Positions 10,002-18,708 of a stretch of DNA of 64,000 bases are shown piece after piece; position 1 is the first letter of the stretch, and every line of letters starts with the position of its first letter. Position numbers and translations under genes: made by a program. The stretch is from Pantoea anthophila (lineage in GTDB: Bacteria > Pseudomonadota > Gammaproteobacteria > Enterobacterales > Enterobacteriaceae): the NCBI RefSeq assembly GCF_006494375.1, contig NZ_VHIZ01000050.1:62001-126000 (forward strand), written 5' to 3'. The notes beneath the pieces were generated by a model, which saw only the letters and a program-made list of their open reading frames with translations, made no database searches and was not told the DNA's origin.

Positions 10002-10136
10002 CAAAGACCCCCTCAAATTGTGAACCAAAAGTTAACTGAAGGTTAAATTAAACCTTAATAAACATAGGGTTGGCGAAGTTAAAAATCGCAATCTGCTGGC
10101 AGAATAGCATGGCAGGAAGAGGAGGACATAAGAATA

Positions 10137-10150
10137 TTGATATACATCAA
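10137..10150. promoter_or_regulatory. FNR-type binding site upstream of ndh
   Basis: TTGATATACATCAA is a perfect match to the FNR consensus TTGAT-N4-ATCAA and lies 136 bases from the ndh start codon. FNR is known to repress E. coli ndh through upstream sites, so repression of aerobic respiration under anoxia is the likely meaning. Confidence 0.85.
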
Positions 10151-10185
10151 AGAAGACGAATAAAACTCAGAGAATTACGCAATGA

Positions 10186-10208
10186 AAACAGGCACCCTGC
10201 GGTGCCTG
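10186..10208 (-). terminator. Terminator of ycfP
   Basis: CAGGCACC (10189-10196) pairs with GGTGCCTG (10201-10208). On the minus strand the stem is followed by TTTTC just after the ycfP stop. Confidence 0.8.
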
Positions 10209-10214
10209 CTCTGC

Positions 10215-10757
10215 TTAACCTGCTGTTTTAAAGGCTTTTATCCGCTGAAGGTGTGGGGATATATTTTTGAATTTGTGCCCTTCCGTCTCGTCCCAGACAA
10301 TCTGATAAAAGGGATGCAGCTCATTGGCGATGCGCTGCGTATCCAGCGCCTCATCCTGACGGGAAAGAAAAGTCAGGCAGCGATCGCGGTTACGCTCGCG
10401 AAAGTCACTGACGCATTTCGTGGCGATATCCTGATACTCCTCTGGCCGGTCGATCTTCCCCTCCATGTTCTCCTGCGGGAAAAGGTTAGGGTTGAAGATC
10501 GCCTGCCGGATGCCACATAAAAATCCGATGCGTTCTGACCAGTAGCCGCCCAGCCCGACACCGCAAATCAGCGGACGGTCATCGTCAGACAGGGTCAGCA
10601 TTTTGTCCGTCACTTTCAGCAGAAACTGCATGTCATGTTTAGGATGGCGGGTGCTGTAACTGATCAACCTGACGTCAGGGTCAATGAACTGCAGTTGCAG
10701 CACTTTTTCGTGATTGCCTGGACTGTTTGAATCAAAACCGTGCAGATAGATGATCAT
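10215..10757 (-). CDS. ycfP: YcfP, esterase-like alpha/beta-hydrolase family protein
   Basis: Conserved protein of the UPF0227/esterase-like family with an alpha/beta-hydrolase fold; its substrate is not established. The ATG at 10757 gives [19 protein letters not shown] and 180 residues, the same as E. coli YcfP, with GAGG just upstream; the longer open frame is not conserved. The N-terminal HGF resembles an oxyanion-hole motif. The place of the usual nucleophile elbow reads GVGLGGYW, without the Ser or Cys of GxSxG, which argues for an altered or lost hydrolase activity. It is the last gene of the hinT-to-ycfP run. Confidence 0.93.
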   Translation of the reverse strand: MIIYLHGFDSNSPGNHEKVLQLQFIDPDVRLISYSTRHPKHDMQFLLKVTDKMLTLSDDDRPLICGVGLGGYWSERIGFLCGIRQAIFNPNLFPQENMEGKIDRPEEYQDIATKCVSDFRERNRDRCLTFLSRQDEALDTQRIANELHPFYQIVWDETEGHKFKNISPHLQRIKAFKTAG

Positions 10758-10797
10758 GTTAATCCTCAAGGTATCGATAGCGCCGGGCAATCCCTCC

Positions 10798-11838
10798 TTA
10801 CCACGACGCTTTATGAGCCAGCCAGCGTTCCTGAAGTGCACTCAGTTGCCGGGCATTCTCTTTCCAGCGAGACGTTGCCTGCAACGCATCGCGGGTCAAT
10901 CTGCCCTGATGATACAGCTGTGTAACCCGCTCTGACCCGACCGGGATCAGGTTATCAAGCACACTGATAGCCCCCTGACGCTGATTACAGACCAGAATCA
11001 TGTCGCAACCGGCAGAGAGAGACTGCTGTGCCCGCTCAGGATAGCTGCCCATGACCGCGGCGCCCTCCATCGAGAGATCGTCGGAGAAAATCACCCCGCT
11101 GAAGCCCAGCTGCTCGCGCAGGACGGTTTTCAGCCAGTAAGGCGAACCACTGGCAGGCAGCGGGTCCACGTCGGTGTAGATGACATGCGCGGGCATAATG
11201 GCATCCAGCGCCTGCTCGGTTATCAGCTGGCTGAAGATCGCCATGTCATGTTCACGCAGCGTTTTTTCATCGCGCGGATCGCGCGGGGTCTCTTTGTGCG
11301 AATCGGCACTGACCGCACCATGCCCCGGAAAATGTTTCCCGGTGGTTTTCATGCCCGCCTCATGCATCCCGGCGATAAAACGACGGGCGACGGCAAGCGC
11401 GATAGCCGGATCGTCATGGAAAGCGCGGTCGCCAATCGCGGCGCTGATATGACCCACATCAAGCACCGGCGCGAAGCTGATGTCGATGTCCATCGCGATC
11501 ATTTCTGCCGCCATCTGCCATCCTGCCTGCTGTGCCATCTCACCGGCGCGCTCAGCGTCGTGAAGGGCGGCAAAAGATTGCATGGCGGGCAGCTGGGTGA
11601 AGCCGTCGCGGAATCGCTGCACGCGCCCCCCCTCCTGATCCACCGCAACCACCAGCCGGGTGTGCGAGGCGGCGCGAATCTGGCGCACCAGCTCGGCCAG
11701 CTGAGCGGGATCGTGATAATTGCGGGCAAATAATATCAAACCGCCGACCAGCGGATGCTGCAGGATGTCGCGCTCTTCGCCATCCAGTTCATAACCCTCA
11801 ACGTCGAGCATCAGTGGGCCGGGTAAATGTGATTTCAT
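10798..11838 (-). CDS. nagZ: NagZ, beta-N-acetylglucosaminidase
   Basis: Cytosolic GH3 glycosidase that removes GlcNAc from anhydro-muropeptides during peptidoglycan recycling and thereby influences AmpR-type signalling. The 346-residue protein contains [30 protein letters not shown] with Asp179 and His181 (the family's general acid/base dyad), and [10 protein letters not shown] with Asp253 as the expected nucleophile. The N-terminus [20 protein letters not shown] is five residues longer than in E. coli. It lies 40 bases downstream of thiK and precedes ycfP. Confidence 0.97.
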   Translation of the reverse strand: MKSHLPGPLMLDVEGYELDGEERDILQHPLVGGLILFARNYHDPAQLAELVRQIRAASHTRLVVAVDQEGGRVQRFRDGFTQLPAMQSFAALHDAERAGEMAQQAGWQMAAEMIAMDIDISFAPVLDVGHISAAIGDRAFHDDPAIALAVARRFIAGMHEAGMKTTGKHFPGHGAVSADSHKETPRDPRDEKTLREHDMAIFSQLITEQALDAIMPAHVIYTDVDPLPASGSPYWLKTVLREQLGFSGVIFSDDLSMEGAAVMGSYPERAQQSLSAGCDMILVCNQRQGAISVLDNLIPVGSERVTQLYHQGRLTRDALQATSRWKENARQLSALQERWLAHKASW

Positions 11839-11877
11839 AACCTGAATCCTGTAGCGTTACGCCTCTGCGTGACGCGA

Positions 11878-12690
11878 TTAAATCTGTTGCCAGCTCTGTC
11901 GAGCCATCTGTTGTAGTGCTTCATCGTCACACTGAGCGGCACGGAGCTGATACCAGCTGGCTATCAGTAACCGCAGCCAGGGCTGCCAGCGTCTGACCTG
12001 CCTTACCAGGGCATCAGGCGGCAGCCGCATTGCCGCAGCATAGTCGGCCAGCCAGTCAGCCTGGTTTTGCGGATCGCTGGCGCAGAGTGCGGCCAGCTCC
12101 AGCGCCACATCACCATCCGCGGCATACTCCCAGTCAATCAGATGCAGCCCTGTCTCACCCTGGATAATATTCCCGGCATGCACGTCCATGTGCAGCGGTG
12201 CCAGCCTCAGCGGCTGAGGTTCCCCCTGCTGCGTCAGCCGCCGGAGCGCCCGCAGCCAGCGATGATTGCGCTGAGGAACCTGCTGCCAGTACCGCCAGAG
12301 CAGCGGCAGCAGCGACAGACGGTAGCCGGTCAGCGGCTGCTGGTGCAGCTGTTGCAGCAGAGTGACAATCTGCGGACGCTGCTGGCTGAAGCGCTGTTCA
12401 TCCAGCGCCTCGCCAGGACACCAGCTCAGCACATTCCCCTGCCGGTGGCCTGCAACGGGCTGAGGGGCCACTCCGCTGGCGCGCAGTTTTCGTAACAGAC
12501 GAAACTCGCGCTGTCGGTCAACAAAGGGAATCGGCGGCTGAGGTGCCGCCCGCGCGATAAAGAGACCACGCGGGCTGACGATTTTCTGACTGTGCCCGGT
12601 CAGTCCGGCGAGCGGAAGCGATGTCGTCCTCTCTGGCTCGCCGGTGACCTGATGAATCATCCGCGAAAATGCGGAATCAATGCTGTGCAA
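11878..12690 (-). CDS. thiK: ThiK-like thiamine kinase
   Basis: Phosphotransferase of the aminoglycoside-phosphotransferase/choline-kinase fold, expected to phosphorylate salvaged thiamine to thiamine monophosphate. The catalytic loop LHMDVHAGN and the metal-binding LIDWEYA are clear, as in E. coli ThiK; the N-terminal half is divergent. Length is 270 residues from TTG 12690, which overlaps lpoB by 14 bases; the first in-frame ATG is at 12660 and would give 260 residues. Neither has a strong ribosome-binding site, so the start is uncertain. Gene order between lpoB and nagZ supports the assignment. Confidence 0.85.
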   Translation of the reverse strand: MHSIDSAFSRMIHQVTGEPERTTSLPLAGLTGHSQKIVSPRGLFIARAAPQPPIPFVDRQREFRLLRKLRASGVAPQPVAGHRQGNVLSWCPGEALDEQRFSQQRPQIVTLLQQLHQQPLTGYRLSLLPLLWRYWQQVPQRNHRWLRALRRLTQQGEPQPLRLAPLHMDVHAGNIIQGETGLHLIDWEYAADGDVALELAALCASDPQNQADWLADYAAAMRLPPDALVRQVRRWQPWLRLLIASWYQLRAAQCDDEALQQMARQSWQQI

Positions 12691-13276
12691 TGCCGTTGCC
12701 AGACCAGATGATTTCGCCGGTCTGCACCAGCATCAGCTGCATCTGCAGGGTCGGCGCTTTCACATCGCCGCGTGCATTGCTGTAAAGCACATACTGCGCG
12801 TTAACATTGCGTGCCAGGCCAATCGCTTTACTGCGCGAGTTCAGGCTGTCATCCGGTGACAAACCCAGCGCCTGCTTGGCCTGTGCCAGTTGATCGGCTG
12901 AAACCAGAGTGAATTTGCCGTTGTTGTTCAGCGCATTCTGGATCGCCGCTGTGGCTTTCTCGCTTTGCAGCGATCCGTTGGTGCTGTTTTTAATCCGATC
13001 CACCAGCAGCACGCTGCCTGGCTCGGCGCTGGTCGCCTGGAGCATCTGCGCCACCAGCGGCTGAACGCTGGCGTCCCAGTTGATCGTCACCAGCTTCGGT
13101 GGCTGCGGCACCGGCTGTGGCTGCGGTTGCGGCACCGGTTCAGGTTGCGGAACGGGCTGCACGGGTTCAGAAGGCTGGGTCGGTTCAACCGTGGCGGGCT
13201 GCTGCTGCTTCACGACACAGCCGGTGAGAATGAGCGCCATCAGGAGCGCTCCGGTACGATTAATACTGCGTATCAC
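12677..13276 (-). CDS. lpoB: LpoB, outer-membrane lipoprotein activator of PBP1B
   Basis: Outer-membrane lipoprotein that crosses the periplasm to stimulate the peptidoglycan synthase PBP1B. It starts with GTG at 13276, with AAGGAT about 8 bases upstream, and has 199 residues. The lipobox is ILTGC (Cys20). A Pro/Gln-rich disordered linker (about residues 27-62, repeats of the PQPxPVPQ type) precedes the folded domain, which contains GSVLLVDRIKN, NGKFTLVSADQLAQAK and the end LQMQLMLVQTGEIIWSG, shared with E. coli LpoB. It follows ycfL by 11 bases. Confidence 0.95.
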   Translation of the reverse strand: MIRSINRTGALLMALILTGCVVKQQQPATVEPTQPSEPVQPVPQPEPVPQPQPQPVPQPPKLVTINWDASVQPLVAQMLQATSAEPGSVLLVDRIKNSTNGSLQSEKATAAIQNALNNNGKFTLVSADQLAQAKQALGLSPDDSLNSRSKAIGLARNVNAQYVLYSNARGDVKAPTLQMQLMLVQTGEIIWSGNGIAQH

Positions 13277-13287
13277 GTCGAAAATCC

Positions 13288-13656
13288 TTAAAGATAGAGA
13301 TAGAGACGAACCTTGCTGGCAGTCAGGTTACCCAGTTGCGATGTGGCGACAATGCTCCCCTGTGCCGGAACGGTGACGGTCTGCGCCGGTTCCTGTGGGG
13401 TGATTTCCAGCCCCTTGTCGTCATACCAGTAGTAACGATAGTGCACAATGACCGGGGTTTCGCGCTGATTATAGAGCACGCTGGTGGCGCGTTTCAGCCC
13501 ATCGTTCTCATCCAGCGTCGGCTCATCGGTGATGATCCCTGCCGACAGCACAGAGGACTCCATCACCAGCGATTGCGAGGTATTGATCATCGGTTTATCA
13601 CTGCTACAGGCCGTCAGGCAGAGCAGGATCGGCAGGCCAGTCAGCCAGGATCGCAT
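13288..13656 (-). CDS. ycfL: YcfL, DUF1425 lipoprotein
   Basis: Small lipoprotein (122 residues) of the YcfL/DUF1425 family, whose role is unknown. Signal sequence MRSWLTGLPILLCLTAC ends in a lipobox with Cys17; residues SSD follow the Cys, so outer-membrane sorting is expected. The mature domain has beta-strand-rich text such as VIVHYRYYWYDDKGLEI and ends VRLYLYL. It is tightly linked to lpoB downstream and hinT upstream (20 bases), the order found in E. coli. Confidence 0.92.
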   Translation of the reverse strand: MRSWLTGLPILLCLTACSSDKPMINTSQSLVMESSVLSAGIITDEPTLDENDGLKRATSVLYNQRETPVIVHYRYYWYDDKGLEITPQEPAQTVTVPAQGSIVATSQLGNLTASKVRLYLYL

Positions 13657-13676
13657 AGCACGTTTCCGTTGTCAGT

Positions 13677-14027
13677 TCAGTTTGAAAGCATCGGGCCCAG
13701 CGGTTCGCCACCCAGCAGATGCATGTGGATATGATAAACCTCCTGACCCCCATGTTGATTGCAGTTCACAATCAGCCGATAACCATTCTGATCGATGCCT
13801 TCCTGACGGGCGATTTTCGCCGCGGTGGTGAACATGCGGCCCAGCGCATGCTCATGCGCCGCTTCCGCCTCGTTAACCGTCGGGATAAGTACATTCGGCA
13901 CGATCAGGATATGGGTCGGGGCTTTGGGCGAAATGTCGCGGAAGGCAGTGACCAGCTCATCCTGATAAACCACATCAGCGGGGATTTCGCGGCGGATAAT
14001 TTTACTAAAAATGGTTTCTTCAGCCAT
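13677..14027 (-). CDS. hinT: HinT, purine nucleoside phosphoramidase
   Basis: Cytosolic histidine-triad hydrolase acting on AMP-lysine and related phosphoramidates. The 116-residue protein has the HIT motif HIHMHLLGG, with nucleophile His101 matching E. coli HinT numbering. It begins [22 protein letters not shown]. It heads the minus-strand run hinT-ycfL-lpoB-thiK-nagZ-ycfP and diverges from the rhamnogalacturonide operon on the plus strand. Confidence 0.97.
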   Translation of the reverse strand: MAEETIFSKIIRREIPADVVYQDELVTAFRDISPKAPTHILIVPNVLIPTVNEAEAAHEHALGRMFTTAAKIARQEGIDQNGYRLIVNCNQHGGQEVYHIHMHLLGGEPLGPMLSN

Positions 14028-14386
14028 GGTGCAATTCCTTTAGCATGAGTCGTAATCAAGCAGTATGAGGGAGAAATTTGTTTTCTTTCAACCTCGGTGC
14101 CACTTTTCTTGTTTTGTTAGCCTGCCTTTGTAGCAGCGCGCTATCTTCCTGGCCAGTATGCCGTTTTGCTGGTCCTGCTGACCACCGCCTCATTATAAAA
14201 ATGAAACGCTGTTTCATAAATAAGAGTTTCGCCCCCCTTTTCTTCATCTGGTTGCCATTCTGGCGCCATCCCTTGCCAAATCACGAAGGTTTACCCCTCC
14301 GGTCAGTTCTACTTTGCTAACCAGTCCGGTTGAGATGTCCGGCGTCACCAGAGTTAACCGCCATACAACCTCAAGGAGCCTCTGCT
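14028..14386. other. Divergent regulatory region between hinT and the rhiTN-like operon
   Basis: About 360 bases holding the hinT promoter (minus) and that of the transporter operon (plus). A KdgR-type palindrome lies at 14201-14217. An open frame of 80 codons (14078-14320) covers the operator and lacks convincing protein character, so it is not called. Confidence 0.6.
14201..14217. promoter_or_regulatory. KdgR-type operator
   Basis: ATGAAAC-GCT-GTTTCAT is a perfect palindrome with 7-base arms and matches the KdgR box of pectin-degrading enterobacteria (TGAAA-N6-TTTCA core). A TATAAA at 14194-14199 directly abuts it, so bound KdgR would block the promoter. It lies 170 bases before the transporter ATG. 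Confidence 0.8.
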
Positions 14387-15988
14387 ATGCGCTCACGTAA
14401 AATTGGTCCGGGCCACTATCTGGCCTATGGTTCTGGAGATTTTCTTGGAGCCGGCACGACGGCACTGACTGCCGCCTGGTTGCTCTATTTTTACACCACC
14501 TTTTGTGGATTGACCCCGATTCAGGCCACCCTGATTTTCGCCGCCGCCCGCGTTCTGGATGCGATAGTCAGTCCGCTGATGGGGTTTATCACCGATAACT
14601 TCGGTTCGACCCGACTGGGTAAACGCTTTGGCCGCCGCAAATTCTTTATCCTGCTCGGCATTCCCGCGGTGTTCAGTTACAGCCTGATGTGGGTCAGCGA
14701 CATGAGTTTCTGGTGGTATCTCTCCACTTATCTGCTGTTTGACATCGTCTACACCATGATCCTGGTGCCTTATGAAACGCTGGTCCCGGAAATGACGGAC
14801 GATTTCCGCCAAAAAACGCACTTCTCCGGTGCACGCATCGGGCTGGCACAGCTGTCGGCCATACTGGCAGCGTTTTTGCCTGGCCTTTTGCTGGGCTGGC
14901 TGGGGAAAGATAACCCTCTCTCCTTTTTCTACGCCAGTCTGGTCTTCTCCGTCATCTGTGCGCTGGTGCTGACACTGGTGTGGTGTTTTACCTGGGAGCG
15001 TCATCCTGATGATTTTTCCGCGGAGTCGCGCCGGGCCGGGCTGGAAAAACAGCAACTGACGCTCCGGCAGAGCCTGAAACGGCTCTATGTTGAGCTGGCT
15101 TCTACCCTGCGCATCCGCATCTTCCGCCAGCACCTGGGCATGTATCTCGGTGGCTATATCGCTCAGGATATCTTTAACGCCGTCTTTACCTGGTATGTGG
15201 TATTTGTGCTGATGCAGAGCGCCCAGGTCGCCTCAAGCCTGATGGGCACGATGGCGGTGCTGCAGTTCATCGCGGTGATGGTGATGATCCCGCTTTGCAT
15301 CCGTCTTGGTCCTGCGCCTGCCTACCGTATGGTGGCTCTCCTGTTCGCCCTGGCAGCGCTCTCCTATGCCGGATTGTGGTATGCCGGCCTGAACGACAAC
15401 ATGTCATTGCTGCTCGCCGTTTCTGCCCTGGCTGGGCTGGGACGTGGCGGCATCAATTATGTGCCGTGGAACACCTACACCTATATCGCCGACGTGGATG
15501 AGGTGATCACCGGTCAGCGACGGGAAGGGATTTTTGCCGGCATCATGACGCTGACGCGGAAAGCGTCGCAGGCGGGTGCGGTGATGCTGGTTGGCATCAT
15601 TCTGCAACTCTCGGGCTTCGTCTCTGGTCAGTCGACGCAGTTACCCGGGGTCAGCCACACCATCCTGGCGATTCTGAGCATCGGCACCGTCGCCGTTCTG
15701 GCCTGCGGCTTTATGGTGTCACTGCGCTTCAGGCTGAATCTGCAGACCCATACTGTGCTGCGTCAGGAGACGCAGAAAATGCGTGAAGCGGGCCGTATCG
15801 TGCCGGAAAGTATCACCCCGGACGCGCGCAGGATCGTTGAAATGCTGGCGGGCATGCCCTATGAGAATCTGTGGGGTAACAATAATATTGGCTTTCTCAA
15901 TCGCAACAAGCCCGCTCCCGGCAAACTCCCGGCCCCCTCTCTGATCTCCCCTTCTTTAAACCCGACCTTAAACAGGAATAAATCATGA
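14387..15988 (+). CDS. GPH-family sugar transporter, probable rhamnogalacturonide permease (RhiT-like)
   Basis: Twelve-helix major-facilitator-type permease of the glycoside-pentoside-hexuronide:cation symporter family. The ATG at 14387 has AAGGAG 8-13 bases upstream and gives 533 residues (MRSRKIGPGHYLAYGSGDFLG); an upstream in-frame start at 14330 lacks a good site. The motif RLGKRFGRRKFFI after helix 2 is typical of the family. The C-terminal tail (about 60 residues) is hydrophilic and likely cytosolic. It overlaps the GH105 hydrolase gene by four bases (ATGA). The pairing and KdgR box suggest import of unsaturated rhamnogalacturonides, as for Dickeya RhiT; oligogalacturonide import is an alternative. 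Confidence 0.85.
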   Translation: MRSRKIGPGHYLAYGSGDFLGAGTTALTAAWLLYFYTTFCGLTPIQATLIFAAARVLDAIVSPLMGFITDNFGSTRLGKRFGRRKFFILLGIPAVFSYSLMWVSDMSFWWYLSTYLLFDIVYTMILVPYETLVPEMTDDFRQKTHFSGARIGLAQLSAILAAFLPGLLLGWLGKDNPLSFFYASLVFSVICALVLTLVWCFTWERHPDDFSAESRRAGLEKQQLTLRQSLKRLYVELASTLRIRIFRQHLGMYLGGYIAQDIFNAVFTWYVVFVLMQSAQVASSLMGTMAVLQFIAVMVMIPLCIRLGPAPAYRMVALLFALAALSYAGLWYAGLNDNMSLLLAVSALAGLGRGGINYVPWNTYTYIADVDEVITGQRREGIFAGIMTLTRKASQAGAVMLVGIILQLSGFVSGQSTQLPGVSHTILAILSIGTVAVLACGFMVSLRFRLNLQTHTVLRQETQKMREAGRIVPESITPDARRIVEMLAGMPYENLWGNNNIGFLNRNKPAPGKLPAPSLISPSLNPTLNRNKS

Positions 15989-17124
15989 TGCTCTTTCCCG
16001 TTAAACAGAGTCCGCTGCTGCGCCAGCCTGAGTATCTGCTGCCACGCCGTGAACTGGTACAGCTGATTGAGAAGCTGACACAAAATCTGATTAACATCAC
16101 CGATGAAACCGGCGAATTTTTGCTGCGGCTGGATGATGGCCGGGTGATTGATACCAAAGGCTGGGCAGGCTGGGAGTGGACTCACGGCATTGGTCTCTAT
16201 GGGATGCTGCACTACTACCAGCAGACCGGTGATGAGCAGACGCTGTCGATTATCGATACGTGGTTTTCGCAGCGGCTGGCGGAAGGCACGCCGACCAAAA
16301 ATGTCAATACGGTCTGTCCTTTTCTGACTCTGGCCTATCGCTATGAGGAGACCGGTAATCCGGTCTGGAAGCCGGTACTTGAGCGCTGGGCGGAATGGGT
16401 CATGTATGAGATGCCGCGCACCGAACAGGGTGGCCTGCAGCACATTGTCTATAACAGCGAAAACAGGCAGCAACTCTGGGACGATACGCTCATGATGAGC
16501 GTGATGGCGCTGGCCAAAATCGGGCAGCTGCTGAAGCGCGACGCGTGGATTGAGGAAGCGATTTATCAGTTCCTGCTTCATACCCAGTATCTGATGGATC
16601 GGGAGACCGGGTTGTGGTTTCACGGCTGGAACTTTGACGGCCGCCATCATTTCGCGAATGCGCGCTGGGCCCGAGGCAACAGCTGGGTGACGATAGTGAT
16701 CCCCGACTTTCTGGAGATGATGGACTGGCCTGAGCATCACGCCACCCGCCGTTTTCTGCAGCAGGTGCTGGAAAGCCAGGTCAGGGCACTCAGCGCCTGT
16801 CAGCACAGCAGTGGATTATGGCACACCCTGCTCGATGACCCGCACAGTTATCCGGAAGCCTCTGCCACGGCTGGCTTTGCCTATGGGATCCTGAAAGGCG
16901 TCCGTAAGCGTTATCTGCCCACTGAATATCGTGAGGTCGCTGAAAAAGCACTGCGCGGTGTGATTGCCAACATTGATGATGATGGCGAGCTGAAACAGGT
17001 TTCGTTTGGCACCGCGATGAGCAGCGATCTCGATGACTATCGCAACATTCCTCTGACCTCAATGCCGTACGGCCAGGCAATGGCGCTGCTCTGTCTGACC
17101 GAGTATCTGCGGGTTTACCTCTGA
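15985..17124 (+). CDS. Unsaturated rhamnogalacturonyl hydrolase, GH105 (RhiN-like)
   Basis: Glycoside hydrolase family 105 enzyme (379 residues) expected to hydrate and cleave the unsaturated galacturonyl residue left on rhamnogalacturonan fragments by lyases. No signal peptide is visible, so it acts in the cytosol on imported oligomers. It has the (alpha/alpha)6-barrel pattern: KGWAGWEWTHGIGLYGML near residue 53, LWDDTLMM with Trp165 and Asp167 (position of the YteR catalytic Trp-x-Asp), GLWFHGWNF, RWARGNSW and GLWHTLLDD. An ATG at 15988 is an equally possible start. Translation is coupled to the transporter. The name RhiN rests on similarity and context. Confidence 0.88.
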   Translation: MMLFPVKQSPLLRQPEYLLPRRELVQLIEKLTQNLINITDETGEFLLRLDDGRVIDTKGWAGWEWTHGIGLYGMLHYYQQTGDEQTLSIIDTWFSQRLAEGTPTKNVNTVCPFLTLAYRYEETGNPVWKPVLERWAEWVMYEMPRTEQGGLQHIVYNSENRQQLWDDTLMMSVMALAKIGQLLKRDAWIEEAIYQFLLHTQYLMDRETGLWFHGWNFDGRHHFANARWARGNSWVTIVIPDFLEMMDWPEHHATRRFLQQVLESQVRALSACQHSSGLWHTLLDDPHSYPEASATAGFAYGILKGVRKRYLPTEYREVAEKALRGVIANIDDDGELKQVSFGTAMSSDLDDYRNIPLTSMPYGQAMALLCLTEYLRVYL

Positions 17125-17131
17125 GCGGTAA

Positions 17132-17162
17132 TAAAAAAAAAGCCCCGCAGTGCGGGGCTTTC
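17132..17162. terminator. Bidirectional terminator between GH105 gene and ptsG
   Basis: AAAGCCCCG pairs with CGGGGCTTT around CAGTG, with an A-run on one side and TTT on the other. It separates the convergent hydrolase and ptsG genes. Confidence 0.9.
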
Positions 17163-17178
17163 TCATCAGCGTGTCTCG

Positions 17179-18615
17179 TTACATGCTGCGGATGTAATCA
17201 TCCATATCGGTTTTCAGGTTATCGGACTTGGTGCCGAAAATGGCCTGCACACCTGAACCGGCCACCACCACGCCGCGGGCGCCGAGGTTTTTCAGTTCTG
17301 ACTGATCCACTTTCGCCACATCGGCCACGCTGACGCGCAGACGGGTGATGCAGGCATCCAGGTTAGTGATGTTCTCTTTACCACCAAACGCGGCAACCAG
17401 TTTGCCAGCCATCTCTGTACCGGTCGCAGAAGATTGCTCGCTGCTGCTGCTCTCTTCACGGCCAGGCGTTTTCAGGTTCAGCTTAACAATCAGTACGCGG
17501 AACAGTGTGTAGTACACCAGACCGTAGATGATACCGATAATCGGGAACAGCCAGATTTTGCTGCTGTTGCCGCTCAGCACGATAAAGTCGATCAGACCGT
17601 GTGAGAAGCTGGTGCCATCACGCATCCCCAGCAGGATACAGATTGGGAACGCCAGACCCGCCAGAATCGCATGGATCACATACAGGATGGGTGCCACGAA
17701 CATGAATGAGAATTCAATCGGTTCGGTGATACCGGTCAGGAACGAGGTCAGCGCAGCAGAGATCATGATGCCGCCGACTTTGGCACGGTTTTCAGGTTTC
17801 GCGGAGTGCCAGATAGCAATCGCAGCAGCCGGCAGGCCGTACATTTTGAACAGGAAGCCGCCTGAGAGTTTACCGGCAGTCGGGTCACCCGCCATGTAGC
17901 GTGGGATATCGCCGTGGAACACCTGGCCTGCGGCGTTGGTGTACTCGCCAATCTGCATCTGGAAAGGCACGTTCCAGATGTGATGCAGACCAAACGGCAC
18001 CAGAGCGCGTTCTACGACGCCATAGATACCAAAGGCCACAACCGGGTTCTGGTAGGCCGCCCACTGCGAGAACTCCTGAATCGCGGCACCCACCGGTGGC
18101 CAGATGAAGGAGAGCAGCACGCCCAGCACAATCGCCGCCAGGCCGGAGATAATCGGCACAAAACGCTTACCGGCAAAGAAGCCCAGATACTCAGGCAGCT
18201 TGATGCGGTAAAAACGGTTAAACATATAGGCGGCGATGGAGCCGGCGATAATTCCGCCCAGCACCCCGGTGTCGGCGAGGTGTTTAGCCTCGATCTCTGC
18301 CGCCGGCAGATGCAGAACCAGCGGCGCCACGACCGCCATGGTTTTCACCATGATGCCATACGCGACCACAGCGGCCAGTGCGGAAACGCCGTCATTGTTG
18401 GTAAAGCCCAGCGCCACACCAATCGCAAAAATCAGCGGCATATTGGCGAACACCGAGCCGCCCGCTTCTGCCATCACATGCGAAACTACTGCAGGTAACC
18501 AGCTGAAATTAGCTGAACCGACCCCTAATAAAATCCCGGCAATCGGCAGAACCGATACCGGCAGCATCAGCGATTTACCGACCTTTTGAAGGTTGGCAAA
18601 AGCATTTTTGAACAT
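17179..18615 (-). CDS. ptsG: PtsG, glucose-specific PTS enzyme IICB
   Basis: Glucose transporter and phosphotransferase of the inner membrane, phosphorylated by Crr (EIIA-Glc). The 478 residues match E. coli PtsG (477). The IIC membrane domain occupies about residues 1-385, a Ser-rich linker ([12 protein letters not shown]) follows, and the IIB domain carries [13 protein letters not shown] with phosphorylated Cys422. [15 protein letters not shown] is the conserved IIC signature. The leader retains an SgrS-type target over the ribosome-binding site and an Mlc-like box farther upstream, so control by glucose and by sugar-phosphate stress is likely. It is transcribed alone. Confidence 0.98.
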   Translation of the reverse strand: MFKNAFANLQKVGKSLMLPVSVLPIAGILLGVGSANFSWLPAVVSHVMAEAGGSVFANMPLIFAIGVALGFTNNDGVSALAAVVAYGIMVKTMAVVAPLVLHLPAAEIEAKHLADTGVLGGIIAGSIAAYMFNRFYRIKLPEYLGFFAGKRFVPIISGLAAIVLGVLLSFIWPPVGAAIQEFSQWAAYQNPVVAFGIYGVVERALVPFGLHHIWNVPFQMQIGEYTNAAGQVFHGDIPRYMAGDPTAGKLSGGFLFKMYGLPAAAIAIWHSAKPENRAKVGGIMISAALTSFLTGITEPIEFSFMFVAPILYVIHAILAGLAFPICILLGMRDGTSFSHGLIDFIVLSGNSSKIWLFPIIGIIYGLVYYTLFRVLIVKLNLKTPGREESSSSEQSSATGTEMAGKLVAAFGGKENITNLDACITRLRVSVADVAKVDQSELKNLGARGVVVAGSGVQAIFGTKSDNLKTDMDDYIRSM

Positions 18616-18623
18616 AGCGTGAA

Positions 18624-18636
18624 GCTCCTGAGTATG
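18624..18636 (-). promoter_or_regulatory. SgrS sRNA target overlapping ptsG ribosome-binding site
   Basis: On the minus strand CATACTCAGGAGC, 8 bases before the ptsG ATG, is identical (from memory) to the E. coli ptsG segment that pairs with the small RNA SgrS and includes the AGGAG ribosome-binding site. Conservation through a divergent leader implies selection for pairing. Confidence 0.75.
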
Positions 18637-18708
18637 AGTGCATATTTGCGCAGTGCGCGTGGTAAAGAGGGAGGATTCTTTACCGGGGTGGCGGTAACCG
18701 CCTTTTGA

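Noticed and set aside
14078..14320. An 80-codon open frame between hinT and the transporter operon, with a hydrophobic start.
   Set aside because: It runs through the KdgR-type operator and promoter and has no ribosome-binding site or homologue that I recognise.
15859..16806. A 315-codon open frame antisense to the GH105 gene and transporter end.
   Set aside because: No motif, no ribosome-binding site, and complete overlap with two well-supported genes.
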